From Achromobacter kerstersii (GTDB lineage Bacteria; Pseudomonadota; Gammaproteobacteria; Burkholderiales; Burkholderiaceae_B), in NCBI RefSeq assembly GCF_902859595.1, contig NZ_CADIJQ010000001.1:1178001-1242000 (forward strand): a stretch of DNA of 64,000 nucleotides, read 5' to 3'. Under the pieces are notes generated by a model. That model was not told the DNA's origin. It saw only the letters and a list, made by a program, of their open reading frames with translations, and searched no databases. Shown piece by piece: positions 52,436-62,547 of the stretch (position 1 is the first letter of the stretch; every line of letters starts with the position of its first letter). The translations under genes and the position numbers were made by a program.

Positions 52436-52466
52436 TTGACCTTCCCACGATGGGAAGGATGAAACT
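52436..52466 (+). promoter_or_regulatory. CueR-type promoter for copA
   Basis: -35 TTGACC (52436-52441), a 19-bp spacer with the perfect dyad CCTTCCCACGATGGGAAGG (52440-52458), and a weak -10 GAAACT (52461-52466). It closely resembles the E. coli copA promoter. The -35 elements of the two divergent promoters are 14 bp apart. Confidence 0.83.
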
Positions 52467-52495
52467 GCAAGCTCCCCTCCAAAACGAGAACAGCC

Positions 52496-54775
<2,280 letters not shown>

Positions 54776-54792
54776 TCTACCGGAGACCCATG

Positions 54793-55185
54793 ATGAATAT
54801 CGGCGAAGCCGCAAAAAGCTCGGGCATTTCGGCCAAGATGATCCGCTACTACGAAAGCATCGGCCTGATCGGCCCGGCCGTGCGCACCGACTCGGGCTAC
54901 CGCGTGTATAGCGACCATGATCTGCACACGCTGCGCTTCGTGCGCCGCGCGCGGGACCTGGGCTTTTCCGTGGAGCAGATGAACGAGCTGCTGGCGCTTT
55001 GGAAGGACCGCAGCCGCGCCAGCGCCGACGTCAAACGGATTGCGCTGGAACACGTAGAGGAATTGGAGCGCAAGGCGCAAGCCCTGCGCGACATGGCGGC
55101 CACGCTCAAGCATCTGGCGCAGCATTGCCATGGCGACGACCGGCCGGATTGCCCGATTCTTGAGAACCTGGGGCAGTCGCACTAA
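54793..55185 (+). CDS. cueR: MerR-family copper-responsive activator CueR
   Basis: Cu(I)-sensing activator of 130 residues. The N-terminal MerR helix-turn-helix is NIGEAAKSSGISAKMIRYYE, followed by the dimerisation coiled coil. The metal loop has C112 and C120 in HCHGDDRPDCPI when counted from the second Met, identical in number to E. coli CueR; hence the start at 54793 rather than 54790. It lies directly after copA, and the two dyads at 52399-52458 are its presumed operators. Confidence 0.95.
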   Translation: MNIGEAAKSSGISAKMIRYYESIGLIGPAVRTDSGYRVYSDHDLHTLRFVRRARDLGFSVEQMNELLALWKDRSRASADVKRIALEHVEELERKAQALRDMAATLKHLAQHCHGDDRPDCPILENLGQSH

Positions 55186-55315
55186 GAGGCGTCAGCGCAG
55201 ACGCGTCGGCAAGCCACCAAGGCTTGCCGGCTCAGACACATCAAACACCAAACGGACCGGAGCAAACGGGTCGGAGCAAACGGGCCGGCATTGCGACCGG
55301 CCCGATTGCTTGGGA

Positions 55316-56851
55316 CTAGCTTTGCGCTTCGCCCGGGGCCTGTTCGGCCTGTTCAGCCTGCTCTGCCTGCTCGGCTTCCGCCGCAACGCGTGCGTGATAC
55401 GCATCCGTCGCCGCTTGCTTGGACGCCGCCTTCTCCGCCGCCGCAGCAGCCTTGGCTTCTTCCGCCGCAATGGCATCAGCCGCGGCCTGGATGGCGCGCT
55501 GACGGGCGCGTTCCTTCACTTCCGCAACACCCGCCGCATCCAGCGATTCGAACACGGCGATGGATTCCACGTGGCCCGTGTGCGGGAACATGTTGATCAC
55601 GCCGGCGCTCTTCAAGACATAGCCGCCTTCATGCACCAGGATGGCGGCGTCGCGCGCCAGCGTGGCCGGGTTACAGGACACGTAGACGATGCGGCGCGGC
55701 CGTTCTTCCGCCGACAATTCCGACAGCGCCTGCGACACGGCGTGCGCGCCTTCGCGCGGCGGGTCGATCAGCATGCGGTCGAAGTAACCCAGGCTGCGCA
55801 GCCAATGCGCATCCACTTCAAACAGGTTCAGCGTGGCGAAGCTGGTGCGGTCGCCCAAGCCATGTCGCGATGCGGCGTCAAACGCGCGGTCGGTCAGCGC
55901 CTTGCTGCCTTCCACGCCCACGGCTTCGCGGCCTTGGGTGGCCAGCGGCAACGTGAAGTTGCCCAGGCCACAGAACAAGTCGGCCACGCGGTCGGTGGGC
56001 TGCACGTCCAGCAGCTTCAACGCGCGCGACACCATCGCGCGGTTGATGGCGTGGTTGACCTGCGTGAAGTCTGTGGGCCGATACGGCATGCGCAGGCCGA
56101 ACTCCGGCATCGTGTAGGACAGCGTGTCGTCGTGTTCCCGCTCCAACGGATGGACGGTGTCCGGGCCCTTGGACTGCAACCACCACTGCACGTTGTGCTC
56201 GGCGGCGAAGGCGCGCAGGATCGCGATGTCGCCATCGGTCAGCGGCAGCAGATGGCGCAGCACCAGCGCCGTCACGCCTTCACCCAGCGACACTTCAATT
56301 TGCGGCATGCGGTCGGGCGCGGACATCGAGCCGATCATCGCGCGCAGCGGCATCAGCAAGTCGCTGACGTGACGCGGCAGCACATGGCATTCGCGCATGT
56401 CGGCCACGTAGCTGCTCTTGCGCTCGTGAAAGCCCACCAGCACGCCGCCCTTCTTCGGCACGACCCGCACCGACAGGCGCGCGCGATAGCGGTAGCCCCA
56501 GGTCGGGCCTTGCAACGGCGGCAGAATCAGCGCCGGGCGCAGCTTGCCCACGTGCCAGAAGGTGTCTTCCAGCGAACGCTGCTTGATGGCCACTTGCGTG
56601 CTGGGCTCCAGGTGCTGCATGGCACAGCCGCCACAGACGCCAAAGTGCGGGCAACGCGGCACCACCCGTTGCGACGACGGGCGCAGCACTTCGTCCACCC
56701 GCGCAATCTCATAGGACGGCTTGCGGCGCAGCGTCACGGTGGTGACCCGCTCGCCCGGCAAAGCGCCTTCCACGAACACCACTTTCCCGTCGCGGCGGGC
56801 GATCCCCCTGGCTTCCAGATCCAGGGACTCGATACTCAAAACGTCTGACAT
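55316..56851 (-). CDS. rlmD: 23S rRNA (uracil(1939)-C5)-methyltransferase, with long C-terminal tail
   Basis: SAM-dependent rRNA methyltransferase of 511 residues. An N-terminal TRAM-like domain is followed by the Fe-S cysteines C67, C73, C76 ([10 protein letters not shown]) with a fourth in MRECHV, then the methyltransferase domain with [16 protein letters not shown] and the catalytic cysteine in [12 protein letters not shown]. The core ends near residue 440; a tail of about 70 residues follows, rich in Ala, Glu and Gln, predicted coiled-coil, ending in EQA repeats coded by a 9-bp tandem repeat (55338-55373). E. coli RlmD lacks such a tail. Confidence 0.93.
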   Translation of the reverse strand: MSDVLSIESLDLEARGIARRDGKVVFVEGALPGERVTTVTLRRKPSYEIARVDEVLRPSSQRVVPRCPHFGVCGGCAMQHLEPSTQVAIKQRSLEDTFWHVGKLRPALILPPLQGPTWGYRYRARLSVRVVPKKGGVLVGFHERKSSYVADMRECHVLPRHVSDLLMPLRAMIGSMSAPDRMPQIEVSLGEGVTALVLRHLLPLTDGDIAILRAFAAEHNVQWWLQSKGPDTVHPLEREHDDTLSYTMPEFGLRMPYRPTDFTQVNHAINRAMVSRALKLLDVQPTDRVADLFCGLGNFTLPLATQGREAVGVEGSKALTDRAFDAASRHGLGDRTSFATLNLFEVDAHWLRSLGYFDRMLIDPPREGAHAVSQALSELSAEERPRRIVYVSCNPATLARDAAILVHEGGYVLKSAGVINMFPHTGHVESIAVFESLDAAGVAEVKERARQRAIQAAADAIAAEEAKAAAAAEKAASKQAATDAYHARVAAEAEQAEQAEQAEQAPGEAQS

Positions 56852-56956
56852 CTCACGCAGTCCAGAATTACACGCAACCCATGATTGTAAAAGGACTCCG
56901 GGCTTTCACGGAAATGGTCTTTGCGGGGGCCGGCGCACCGCGCCCTGCATTGGGGG

Positions 56957-58138
56957 TCAGGCCGCTTGCCTGACGCGCTTTCGAGACGATTGCAGCCAGA
57001 CCGCCGCCATCGCCGCCCCAGCCGCTACCGCCCCCATCAAGGGCAGCGCCGGCAACCCCGCCCAGGCGATCGTCAGGCTGCCCAGCCCGCCGCCCACCGC
57101 GGTTCCCAGGTTGAACGAGGCAATGTTCAGGCCCGCCCCCACCGCCGTGGATTGCGGCGCGTGGCGTTGCGCCAGCTTCAACAGGCGCAGCGTCAGCACG
57201 GTCACGATGCAGAAGAACACCAGCCCCAGCGCCCCCGCCAACGCCACCACCATCCAGGCGGAATCCCTGCCCAGGTACAGCCCCAGCAAGGTGGCGGCCA
57301 GCCCCGTCAGCGCCAGCAGCGCGGCGCGGTCCGGGTCCATCTTGTCGACCAGATAACCGCCCAGCAGGTTGCCGGCAATGGAGAAAAGGCCAAACAGCAG
57401 CATCGCGGTGCTGAGCCAGGCGACGTCTGCCCCCGAGATTTGCAGCAGATAAGGCGAAATAAAGGTGAAGAAGCAGAACGTCGCCACGCTGACCAGCGCG
57501 CCCACCCCCGCCGTCATCAGCATGCGCGGGTGGGCGATGGCCCGCAAACCCGCCCAGGCGCTGGGCCGGTGTTGCGGCGATTGCGCGCCGGCGTCGCGAG
57601 CAGGCATGCACCACCACAAGCCGGCCATCCCGGCCAGCGCCAGCACGCCGATCGCGGCAAACACTGCGCGCCAGGACCAGACGCTGCCCAGGAAAGTGCC
57701 TAGCGGCACGCCCAACGCCAGCGCCAGGGTCAGGCCGATCCACACGACGGCCACCGCCCGGCCGGCGCGCGCCTCGTCCACCAGCCGGGTGGCCGCATCG
57801 GACGCTACCGCCATGAACACGCCATGCGCCAACCCCACGCCGAAGCGCACGACCAGCAAGATGGGCAGGGTTGCAGACACGCTCATCAACGCGCTGCCCA
57901 CCGCCAGCACGGCCATCGCCCAGCCCAGAATGCGGCGGTCTCGCCAATGGGACACCAGCGCCGTAATCAAGGGTGCGCCAATGGCCGCGCCAAAGGCGTA
58001 GGCGGCGATGGCGCTGCCCACCGCTTCGATCCGGGCGTGCAAGCCCTCGGCCATGGCAGACACAAGCCCCGCCACCACAAATTCAGACAGGCCGAATGCA
58101 AACGTGCAGACGGAGAACAAATAGACAGCAACAGGCAT
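56957..58138 (-). CDS. MFS transporter, DHA1/AraJ-like
   Basis: A 393-residue inner-membrane protein with twelve predicted helices and the MFS start LFSVCTFAFGLSEFVVAGLV, like the arabinose-efflux/AraJ and chloramphenicol-type exporters. Motif A-like SHWRDRRILG lies between helices 2 and 3. A LysR gene broken by an amber codon lies upstream on the same strand, with a TTAG/CTAA dyad in the gap. Probably an exporter for a drug or metabolite; substrate unknown. Confidence 0.9.
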   Translation of the reverse strand: MPVAVYLFSVCTFAFGLSEFVVAGLVSAMAEGLHARIEAVGSAIAAYAFGAAIGAPLITALVSHWRDRRILGWAMAVLAVGSALMSVSATLPILLVVRFGVGLAHGVFMAVASDAATRLVDEARAGRAVAVVWIGLTLALALGVPLGTFLGSVWSWRAVFAAIGVLALAGMAGLWWCMPARDAGAQSPQHRPSAWAGLRAIAHPRMLMTAGVGALVSVATFCFFTFISPYLLQISGADVAWLSTAMLLFGLFSIAGNLLGGYLVDKMDPDRAALLALTGLAATLLGLYLGRDSAWMVVALAGALGLVFFCIVTVLTLRLLKLAQRHAPQSTAVGAGLNIASFNLGTAVGGGLGSLTIAWAGLPALPLMGAVAAGAAMAAVWLQSSRKRVRQAA

Positions 58139-58203
58139 GGAGCATTCCGACTCAGCAACAGGAAAGCCGAGCTTAGGGAAACGCCCTCAGGCCGTAAAAT
58201 ATA

Positions 58204-58221
58204 TTATTTAGTAGCTAATAA
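58204..58221. promoter_or_regulatory. AT-rich dyad upstream of the MFS gene
   Basis: TTATTTAG (58204-58211), TAG, then CTAATAA (58215-58221) forms a near-perfect dyad in an AT-rich stretch between the LysR remnant and the MFS gene. Size and position suit a LysR operator or promoter. Confidence 0.4.
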
Positions 58222-58234
58222 GACGCCAAAAGTC

Positions 58235-59131
58235 TTATTTGATCTGACGAATCGCGTCGATCAGGCGGTCGCGCACGGGAGACAGCTGGCCCGGATTCCA
58301 CGCCATCAGCAGTTCCAGATGCTGCATCGGCGCAGGCGCATCCACCGCAATGGGCCGGAACACGATGTCGCCCCGCCCCGGCTGGGCCAGCGACGCGGGC
58401 AACAGCGCCACGCCAAAGCCCGCCGACACCAGCGCGGCCACCGTTTGCAACTGCCGAGCCTCTTGCGCCACGCGCGGAACGAAACCCGCCGCTTGGCACA
58501 GCTGAATCAACTGATCATGAAAGCCCTGCCCCAGCCGCCGCGGCGACGCCACAAAGGGCTCGTCCTTCAATGCAGCCAGATCCACCACCTCGGCGACAGC
58601 CAGCGGGTGCTCTGCCGGCAATGCCACGTGGATGGGCTCGCTTAGCAGGGTCTCGAATTGCAGGCTGGGCGTGGTGGCGCCCGGCGCGCGCATGAAGCCG
58701 ATATCTGCCCGGCCGGCCTCCAGCGCCTGCACCTGTTCCTGCGTGGTGGCCTCTTGCAGCGTGAATGCGACGGCCGGGTAGCCGCTGCGAAAATCACGCA
58801 GCGCGCGCAGCAGCGACGCGTAAGGCGAGATGTTGATGAACGTCAGCGTCAGATGCCCGTCCATGCCCTGCGCCACACGCCGCGCGTGCGCCACGCCTTC
58901 CTCCAGCGAATCAAGAATACGGCGGGCCGATTCCAGGAACGCAGCGCCAGCCGGTGTCAGCGCCACGCTGCGGTTGGTGCGTTCGAACAGGGTTGCGCCA
59001 ATCTCGCTTTCCAGGCGGCGTATGGCCTGGCTAAGCGGCGGTTGCGCCATGTGCAGGCGCTGCGCCGCGCGATTGAAATGCTAGGTTTCGGCAACGGCGA
59101 CGAACTGCCGCAACAAGCGAGTTTCAATCAT
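58235..59131 (-). pseudogene. LysR-family regulator interrupted by an in-frame amber codon
   Basis: Reading from the ATG at 59131 gives MIETRLLRQFVAVAET, then TAG at 59083-59081, then HFNRAAQRLHMAQPPLSQAI and a full LysR effector domain to the stop at 58235. The frame is unchanged across the TAG, so this is a nonsense change and not a frameshift; total length would be 298 codons, normal for LysR. Restart at the ATG of residue 28 would lose the first helix and part of the helix-turn-helix and has no ribosome site. Unless the codon is read through, the regulator is inactive or truncated. Its MFS neighbour would then be constitutive or silent. Confidence 0.9.
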
Positions 59132-59174
59132 CGAAATATTCGGCTGTCCCATTCGACTGGCCCGCTTCGAAAAA

Positions 59175-59522
59175 TCAATCCAGCTCGGCGCGTGAAAACA
59201 AATCTTGCACCAGGCGCCAGTCTTCGCACGCGGCCTTGAATGCCAGGCTAAACGCCTTGAGCGCGTCGCTATCTTCCGAATACGCGCAGAAGGTATCGGC
59301 TTCGGGATCAAAATCGATCTGATCAGAAAGTTCGGGCATCTTCTCGTTCAGGAAGACCAGCGCCAACGACACCCAGTCGTAGCCGGTACCCAAAAAGCCC
59401 TCTTCCCTTCTGCGCCTGAAGACTTCGGCCTTGTACTCCCCCACGGTGAGGGTTACCGAATAGCTGCCTTCATATTCCGTCCAGGAAAATGGCTTGATTG
59501 ATTCTTCAAAATCGATGGTCAC
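59175..59522 (-). CDS. Imm51-like immunity protein
   Basis: A 115-residue acidic cytoplasmic protein. The C-terminal half, with YDWVSLALVFLNEKMPELSD, FDPEADTFCAYSEDSDALK and DLFSRAELD at the very end, is the pattern I recall for the Imm51 family, immunity proteins of polymorphic toxins. I use GTG at 59522, after AGGAG at rather long spacing; the same frame is open to 59627. No toxin gene is in the window: neighbours are the broken LysR gene and a TorF-type gene. It may be an orphan immunity gene protecting against toxins of relatives, or carry an unrelated function. Confidence 0.75.
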   Translation of the reverse strand: MTIDFEESIKPFSWTEYEGSYSVTLTVGEYKAEVFRRRREEGFLGTGYDWVSLALVFLNEKMPELSDQIDFDPEADTFCAYSEDSDALKAFSLAFKAACEDWRLVQDLFSRAELD

Positions 59523-59667
59523 TGCGCTCGAAGCTCCTTGAATAGCCTGCCGCCACGGTGGCGGACATGCATCGACGCCGCGCAAAACGCGTGTGCGCGG
59601 CGTCGCGGCCGCGACCATTAAAGGCAATTATCGGGATTCCCGCAAACCGGGTGCGCGCAATCCGCAT

Positions 59668-59723
59668 AAAAAAAGGGGAATTGAAGGGGACTGCCCCATC
59701 AGGCAGTCTCCATCAATCCCCCT
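59668..59723 (-). terminator. Terminator of the TorF-type gene
   Basis: Read on the minus strand, GGGGATTGA... pairs in two stem blocks with ...TCAATTCCCC, with the inner block GACTGCC/GGCAGTC, followed by seven T at 59674-59668. Confidence 0.88.
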
Positions 59724-59763
59724 AAAGGTCGACGCCGATGAAAGCGCCGCCACGGATTTCACA

Positions 59764-60516
59764 TCAGAACGAGCGCGATACCGAGAAGACGGCGCCCAGG
59801 CGGCCGGACGGATGGCCGTACTTGGTGGGCAGCCAGTTGTCCTTGGTGGCGCCCACTGCCGCCAGGCCCAGCACCCAGCCCTTCAAGTCCTTCGTGACGC
59901 CAACTTTGTAGTCGACGTAATGGCCGATGGAGTCGCCGTCCATGTTCGATTGGTTCTTCAGCTTCTGATAGCCCAAGTGGCCCAGCAAGCCCCAGCCGTC
60001 ACCCAGGTCAAAGGTGGCGGTGCCATCCAGATACCAGGTGCCTTTGCTGTCAGGCGTGCTGAAAAAGTCGCTGGGCGTGTACGAATACTTCAGCGAGTAG
60101 CTGCCGTAGGACGCGCCCAAATAAAGATCGGTGTTGTTGTAGTTACCACCCTTGGGAGAGCTCGAGCCCGGGTAGTAGTAGTGCAGCACCCCGGCGTCCA
60201 GCGTGAAGCCGCCGCCGACGTCGCCCTTCCAGCCGCCGTAGAAGTCCATTTCCAGGTTGCCGTCGGTGAAGACGAAATTGGACACGTTGGAGTTCCAGTT
60301 ACCCAGGTAGAAGCCCGAGCTATGGGTCAGGTCAACGCCCAATTGCGCGGCAGGCCGGAAGTCGGTCTGGGAGTAGCCGCGGAAACGGTAGTCGCTGGCG
60401 ATGGTGGCGTTACCGCTAAGCGAAAAACCGCCCCCCAGATCGGTGGGTTCGGCCTGAGCCGTCGAGGCGAAACAAGCGGCAAGCGCAAAAGGCAAGGCTA
60501 GCAACGTCTTCTTCAT
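59764..60516 (-). CDS. TorF-family putative porin
   Basis: Outer-membrane beta-barrel of 250 residues with signal peptide MKKTLLALPFALAACFASTA. The mature start with SLSGNATIASDYRFRGYSQT is the signature of the TorF/gcw_chp family (TIGR02001), often linked to uptake or efflux of small molecules. Alternating aromatic strands and C-terminal Phe (FSVSRSF) support outer-membrane insertion. Followed by a hairpin terminator. Role unknown. Confidence 0.9.
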   Translation of the reverse strand: MKKTLLALPFALAACFASTAQAEPTDLGGGFSLSGNATIASDYRFRGYSQTDFRPAAQLGVDLTHSSGFYLGNWNSNVSNFVFTDGNLEMDFYGGWKGDVGGGFTLDAGVLHYYYPGSSSPKGGNYNNTDLYLGASYGSYSLKYSYTPSDFFSTPDSKGTWYLDGTATFDLGDGWGLLGHLGYQKLKNQSNMDGDSIGHYVDYKVGVTKDLKGWVLGLAAVGATKDNWLPTKYGHPSGRLGAVFSVSRSF

Positions 60517-60811
60517 GGTGCGGAGTCCTGATCGGATTTAACGAGGAGGAGGACGGCCTGTGGCGCATCCATCTGACCGGCTTTGCAGCGGTGGTTACCG
60601 GCTCTCTTTCCATGAAGCAATGTCCGTGCCAGGTTTCAGCGGGGTGACAAACGGCTTGCAGCGCGTTGAATCTTTGCGGCCATGCACCAGAATCGTGCGA
60701 GCGGCGGCGTGGCGATGATGGCTCATGCATCAAAACGGGGAATCCGCGCCAACGTGGTTCATAGGCGGGATACCGTACCCGGTGCGAATGAGGGGGTGGC
60801 CGCAAGGCCGA
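60517..60811. other. Intergenic region upstream of the TorF-type gene
   Basis: Together with the terminator to its right this is a gene-free gap of about 420 bp. I see no convincing coding frame; those open here overlap the torF-type gene or the terminator. It should carry the TorF promoter. Confidence 0.4.
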
Positions 60812-60849
60812 TAAAAAAGCCCCGGCACGCGTGGGGCATGACCGGGGCT
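60812..60849 (-). terminator. Terminator of the Spy/CpxP-like gene
   Basis: On the minus strand AGCCCCGG (60849-60842) pairs with CCGGGGCT (60825-60818) around a 16-base loop, followed by a run of T. Confidence 0.78.
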
Positions 60850-60934
60850 GGGCGGGCGTTGCCCGCTGCCGTTCAAGCAGCGGTGGGCGGCGGGCTTACT
60901 TTGCCGAGGGGTGAGGCAGCGGGTGCCTGCGGGC

Positions 60935-61564
60935 TTAGTTCGCTGCGGGCGGAGGCGGCGGGGGAACGTCACCGGCAGGCGGCGGCGGCGGGGGCATACC
61001 ACCGCGGCCCTTGCCATGACGCTCTTCCATCTTGGCGTGACGTTCCTGCATCTTGGCTTCGCGTTCCTTGACGATCTTCGTCACTTGACCGCGCTGGGTG
61101 TCGTTCAGGCTGTCCCAAACGGCCAGCCATTGGTCGCGCACCTGCTTGGCCTGCGTGCTGAATTGGTCACGCGACTGCTCGGATTGCGTGGCCAGCGCAC
61201 GCGGGTCCAGTTTGTTGCTGTCCAGTTGCGCCTTCAGCAGATCATGGCGCTTGCCACCGGCCGCGCGCATGGCTTCATGCAGGCTGCGCTGGCCGTCCTG
61301 CGCGGTCTTGAACAAGGCTTGCTGCTTGTCGTCGAGCTTCAGCTGGTCAACTTGCGCCTTGGACACGGGGCCCAGGCCGGGAATGAACAAGCCGTCGCGC
61401 ATGCCCTTATGGAACTCGCCGCGCGGGCCGTGGTGCTGCATGGCAGCAGGGCCGCCGTCAGCGGGAGGCGGCGGTGCGGCCACGGCGGAGCCCGCCACCA
61501 GACCGCTCGTCGCGGCGACAAATGCAAGAGCGGCCAAATTGGTGCGAATCGCGAATCGGGACAT
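60935..61564 (-). CDS. Spy/CpxP-like periplasmic protein with polyproline tail
   Basis: A 209-residue protein with signal peptide (MSRFAIRTNLAALAFVAATS.. to AVA), a helical middle with LTXXQ-type character (VDQLKLDDKQQALFKTAQD; DSLNDTQRGQVTKIVKERE), then KMQERHAKMEERH repeats and a tail of two proline clusters (PPPPPP and PPPPPP separated by AGDV). Spy/CpxP family members are ATP-independent chaperones or envelope-stress modulators. CAGGAG precedes the ATG at 61564. The polyproline tail and the His-rich MQERH region are unusual and may bind metal or peptidoglycan-linked partners. No Cpx kinase gene is near. Confidence 0.85.
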   Translation of the reverse strand: MSRFAIRTNLAALAFVAATSGLVAGSAVAAPPPPADGGPAAMQHHGPRGEFHKGMRDGLFIPGLGPVSKAQVDQLKLDDKQQALFKTAQDGQRSLHEAMRAAGGKRHDLLKAQLDSNKLDPRALATQSEQSRDQFSTQAKQVRDQWLAVWDSLNDTQRGQVTKIVKEREAKMQERHAKMEERHGKGRGGMPPPPPPAGDVPPPPPPAAN

Positions 61565-61665
61565 GTGTGTCTCCTGAAAGTGAAGAAAGCGAGGCCATTG
61601 TGCGGTGCGCCCGGTTTCAACCAGGTTTCGTGCCTGCCGTCCATGTTTCAGTCGATTGCGCCTGC

Positions 61666-61735
61666 GCCAGACGTGAAGACGGGCCGTGACAGCCCCGTGA
61701 TGCCAGACGTGAAGACGGGGCCATGACGGCCCCGT
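61666..61735. repeat. 35-bp direct repeat, two copies, each with a hairpin
   Basis: Two copies begin GCCAGACGTGAAGACGGG (61666 and 61701) and each continues into a short hairpin CGGGGC..GCCCCG. They lie just downstream of the exonuclease gene on the minus strand, 30 bp after its stop, and may act as transcription-ending or mRNA-stabilising structures. The rest of the gap 61565-61767 shows nothing else. Confidence 0.75.
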
Positions 61736-61767
61736 GCTTCGTGTTGCTGACCTCGTCCCCAACCGGA

Positions 61768-62547
61768 TCAGGTCGCGTCCCACGCCGCCATGTATTCCTT
61801 CCAATGCGGCGCATCGCTGGCCGACAGCGTGTCGCGCACCAGCGCAACTTCGGCGTCGTAGCCCGTGCGGTCAAGCTCGCCGCGCAAAAAGCGGAAGCGG
61901 CAATAGACCAGCCAGGTGTTGACGACGTCGGTTTCGCAATAGGCGCGGACTTCGTCAGCGCGGCCCGTGTTCCAGGCTTCCCACACTTTGCTGCCGTCCA
62001 TCCCCAGCTTGCCGGGAAAGCCGCACAGCTTGGCCAGGTCATCCAGCGGCGCGTTGGCGCGGCCGTTGTACTTGGCCAGCACGTCCATCAAATCCACATG
62101 GCGCGTGTGATAGCGGGCGATGTAGTTGTTGAATTTGAAGTCGCGGTCTTCTTCGCCCATGTCCCAATAGCGCGGCGCAGGCACGCCCAGGATCAGGCTG
62201 CGGTAATGCAGAACGGGCAGGTCGAAACCCGAGCCGTTCCAGCTCACCAGCTTGGGCGTGTAGCGTTCGATGGTCTTGAAGAAGCCGGCCAGCAAGGCCG
62301 CTTCGGGATCATCAGGCTGGCCCAGCGTCTTGACGCGAAAACCCTGGTCGTCGCGAAACACGCAGCCCACCACCGCCACCTTGTGCAGATGCAGCGGCAG
62401 GAAGTCGTGTCCGACGGCCTCGCGGCGCGCGGTCAACGCGCGCTCGACCACTTCCTGGTCAGGGACCTCGGGCCCCCAGCCGTTGAGCTTGCGCAGCCCA
62501 TCGGCATCGGGGATGGTTTCAAGGTCGAATACCAGGGTGGGCGTCAT
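61768..62547 (-). CDS. 3'-5' exonuclease, PolB-like DEDD family
   Basis: A 259-residue nuclease-like protein. The first metal motif is VFDLETIPD (D-x-E) at residues 6-14, the second NGSGFDLPVLH near 115, and the third YCETDVVNTWLVY near 205 with the final D; this is the DEDDy pattern of proofreading exonuclease domains. It is the family described as predicted 3'-5' exonuclease related to the exonuclease domain of PolB. No polymerase domain follows. It overlaps nlpD by ATGA, so it is cotranslated with the cell-division lipoprotein, an odd but tight pairing. Confidence 0.88.
   Translation of the reverse strand: MTPTLVFDLETIPDADGLRKLNGWGPEVPDQEVVERALTARREAVGHDFLPLHLHKVAVVGCVFRDDQGFRVKTLGQPDDPEAALLAGFFKTIERYTPKLVSWNGSGFDLPVLHYRSLILGVPAPRYWDMGEEDRDFKFNNYIARYHTRHVDLMDVLAKYNGRANAPLDDLAKLCGFPGKLGMDGSKVWEAWNTGRADEVRAYCETDVVNTWLVYCRFRFLRGELDRTGYDAEVALVRDTLSASDAPHWKEYMAAWDAT

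Noticed and set aside
58235-59131. Frameshift in the LysR gene
   Set aside because: The N-terminal 16 codons and the remainder are in the same frame on either side of the TAG, so a nonsense change explains it.
60416-60805. Minus-strand frame of 129 codons upstream of the TorF-type gene
   Set aside because: It overlaps the signal-peptide region of the TorF-type gene in another frame and has no domain or ribosome site.
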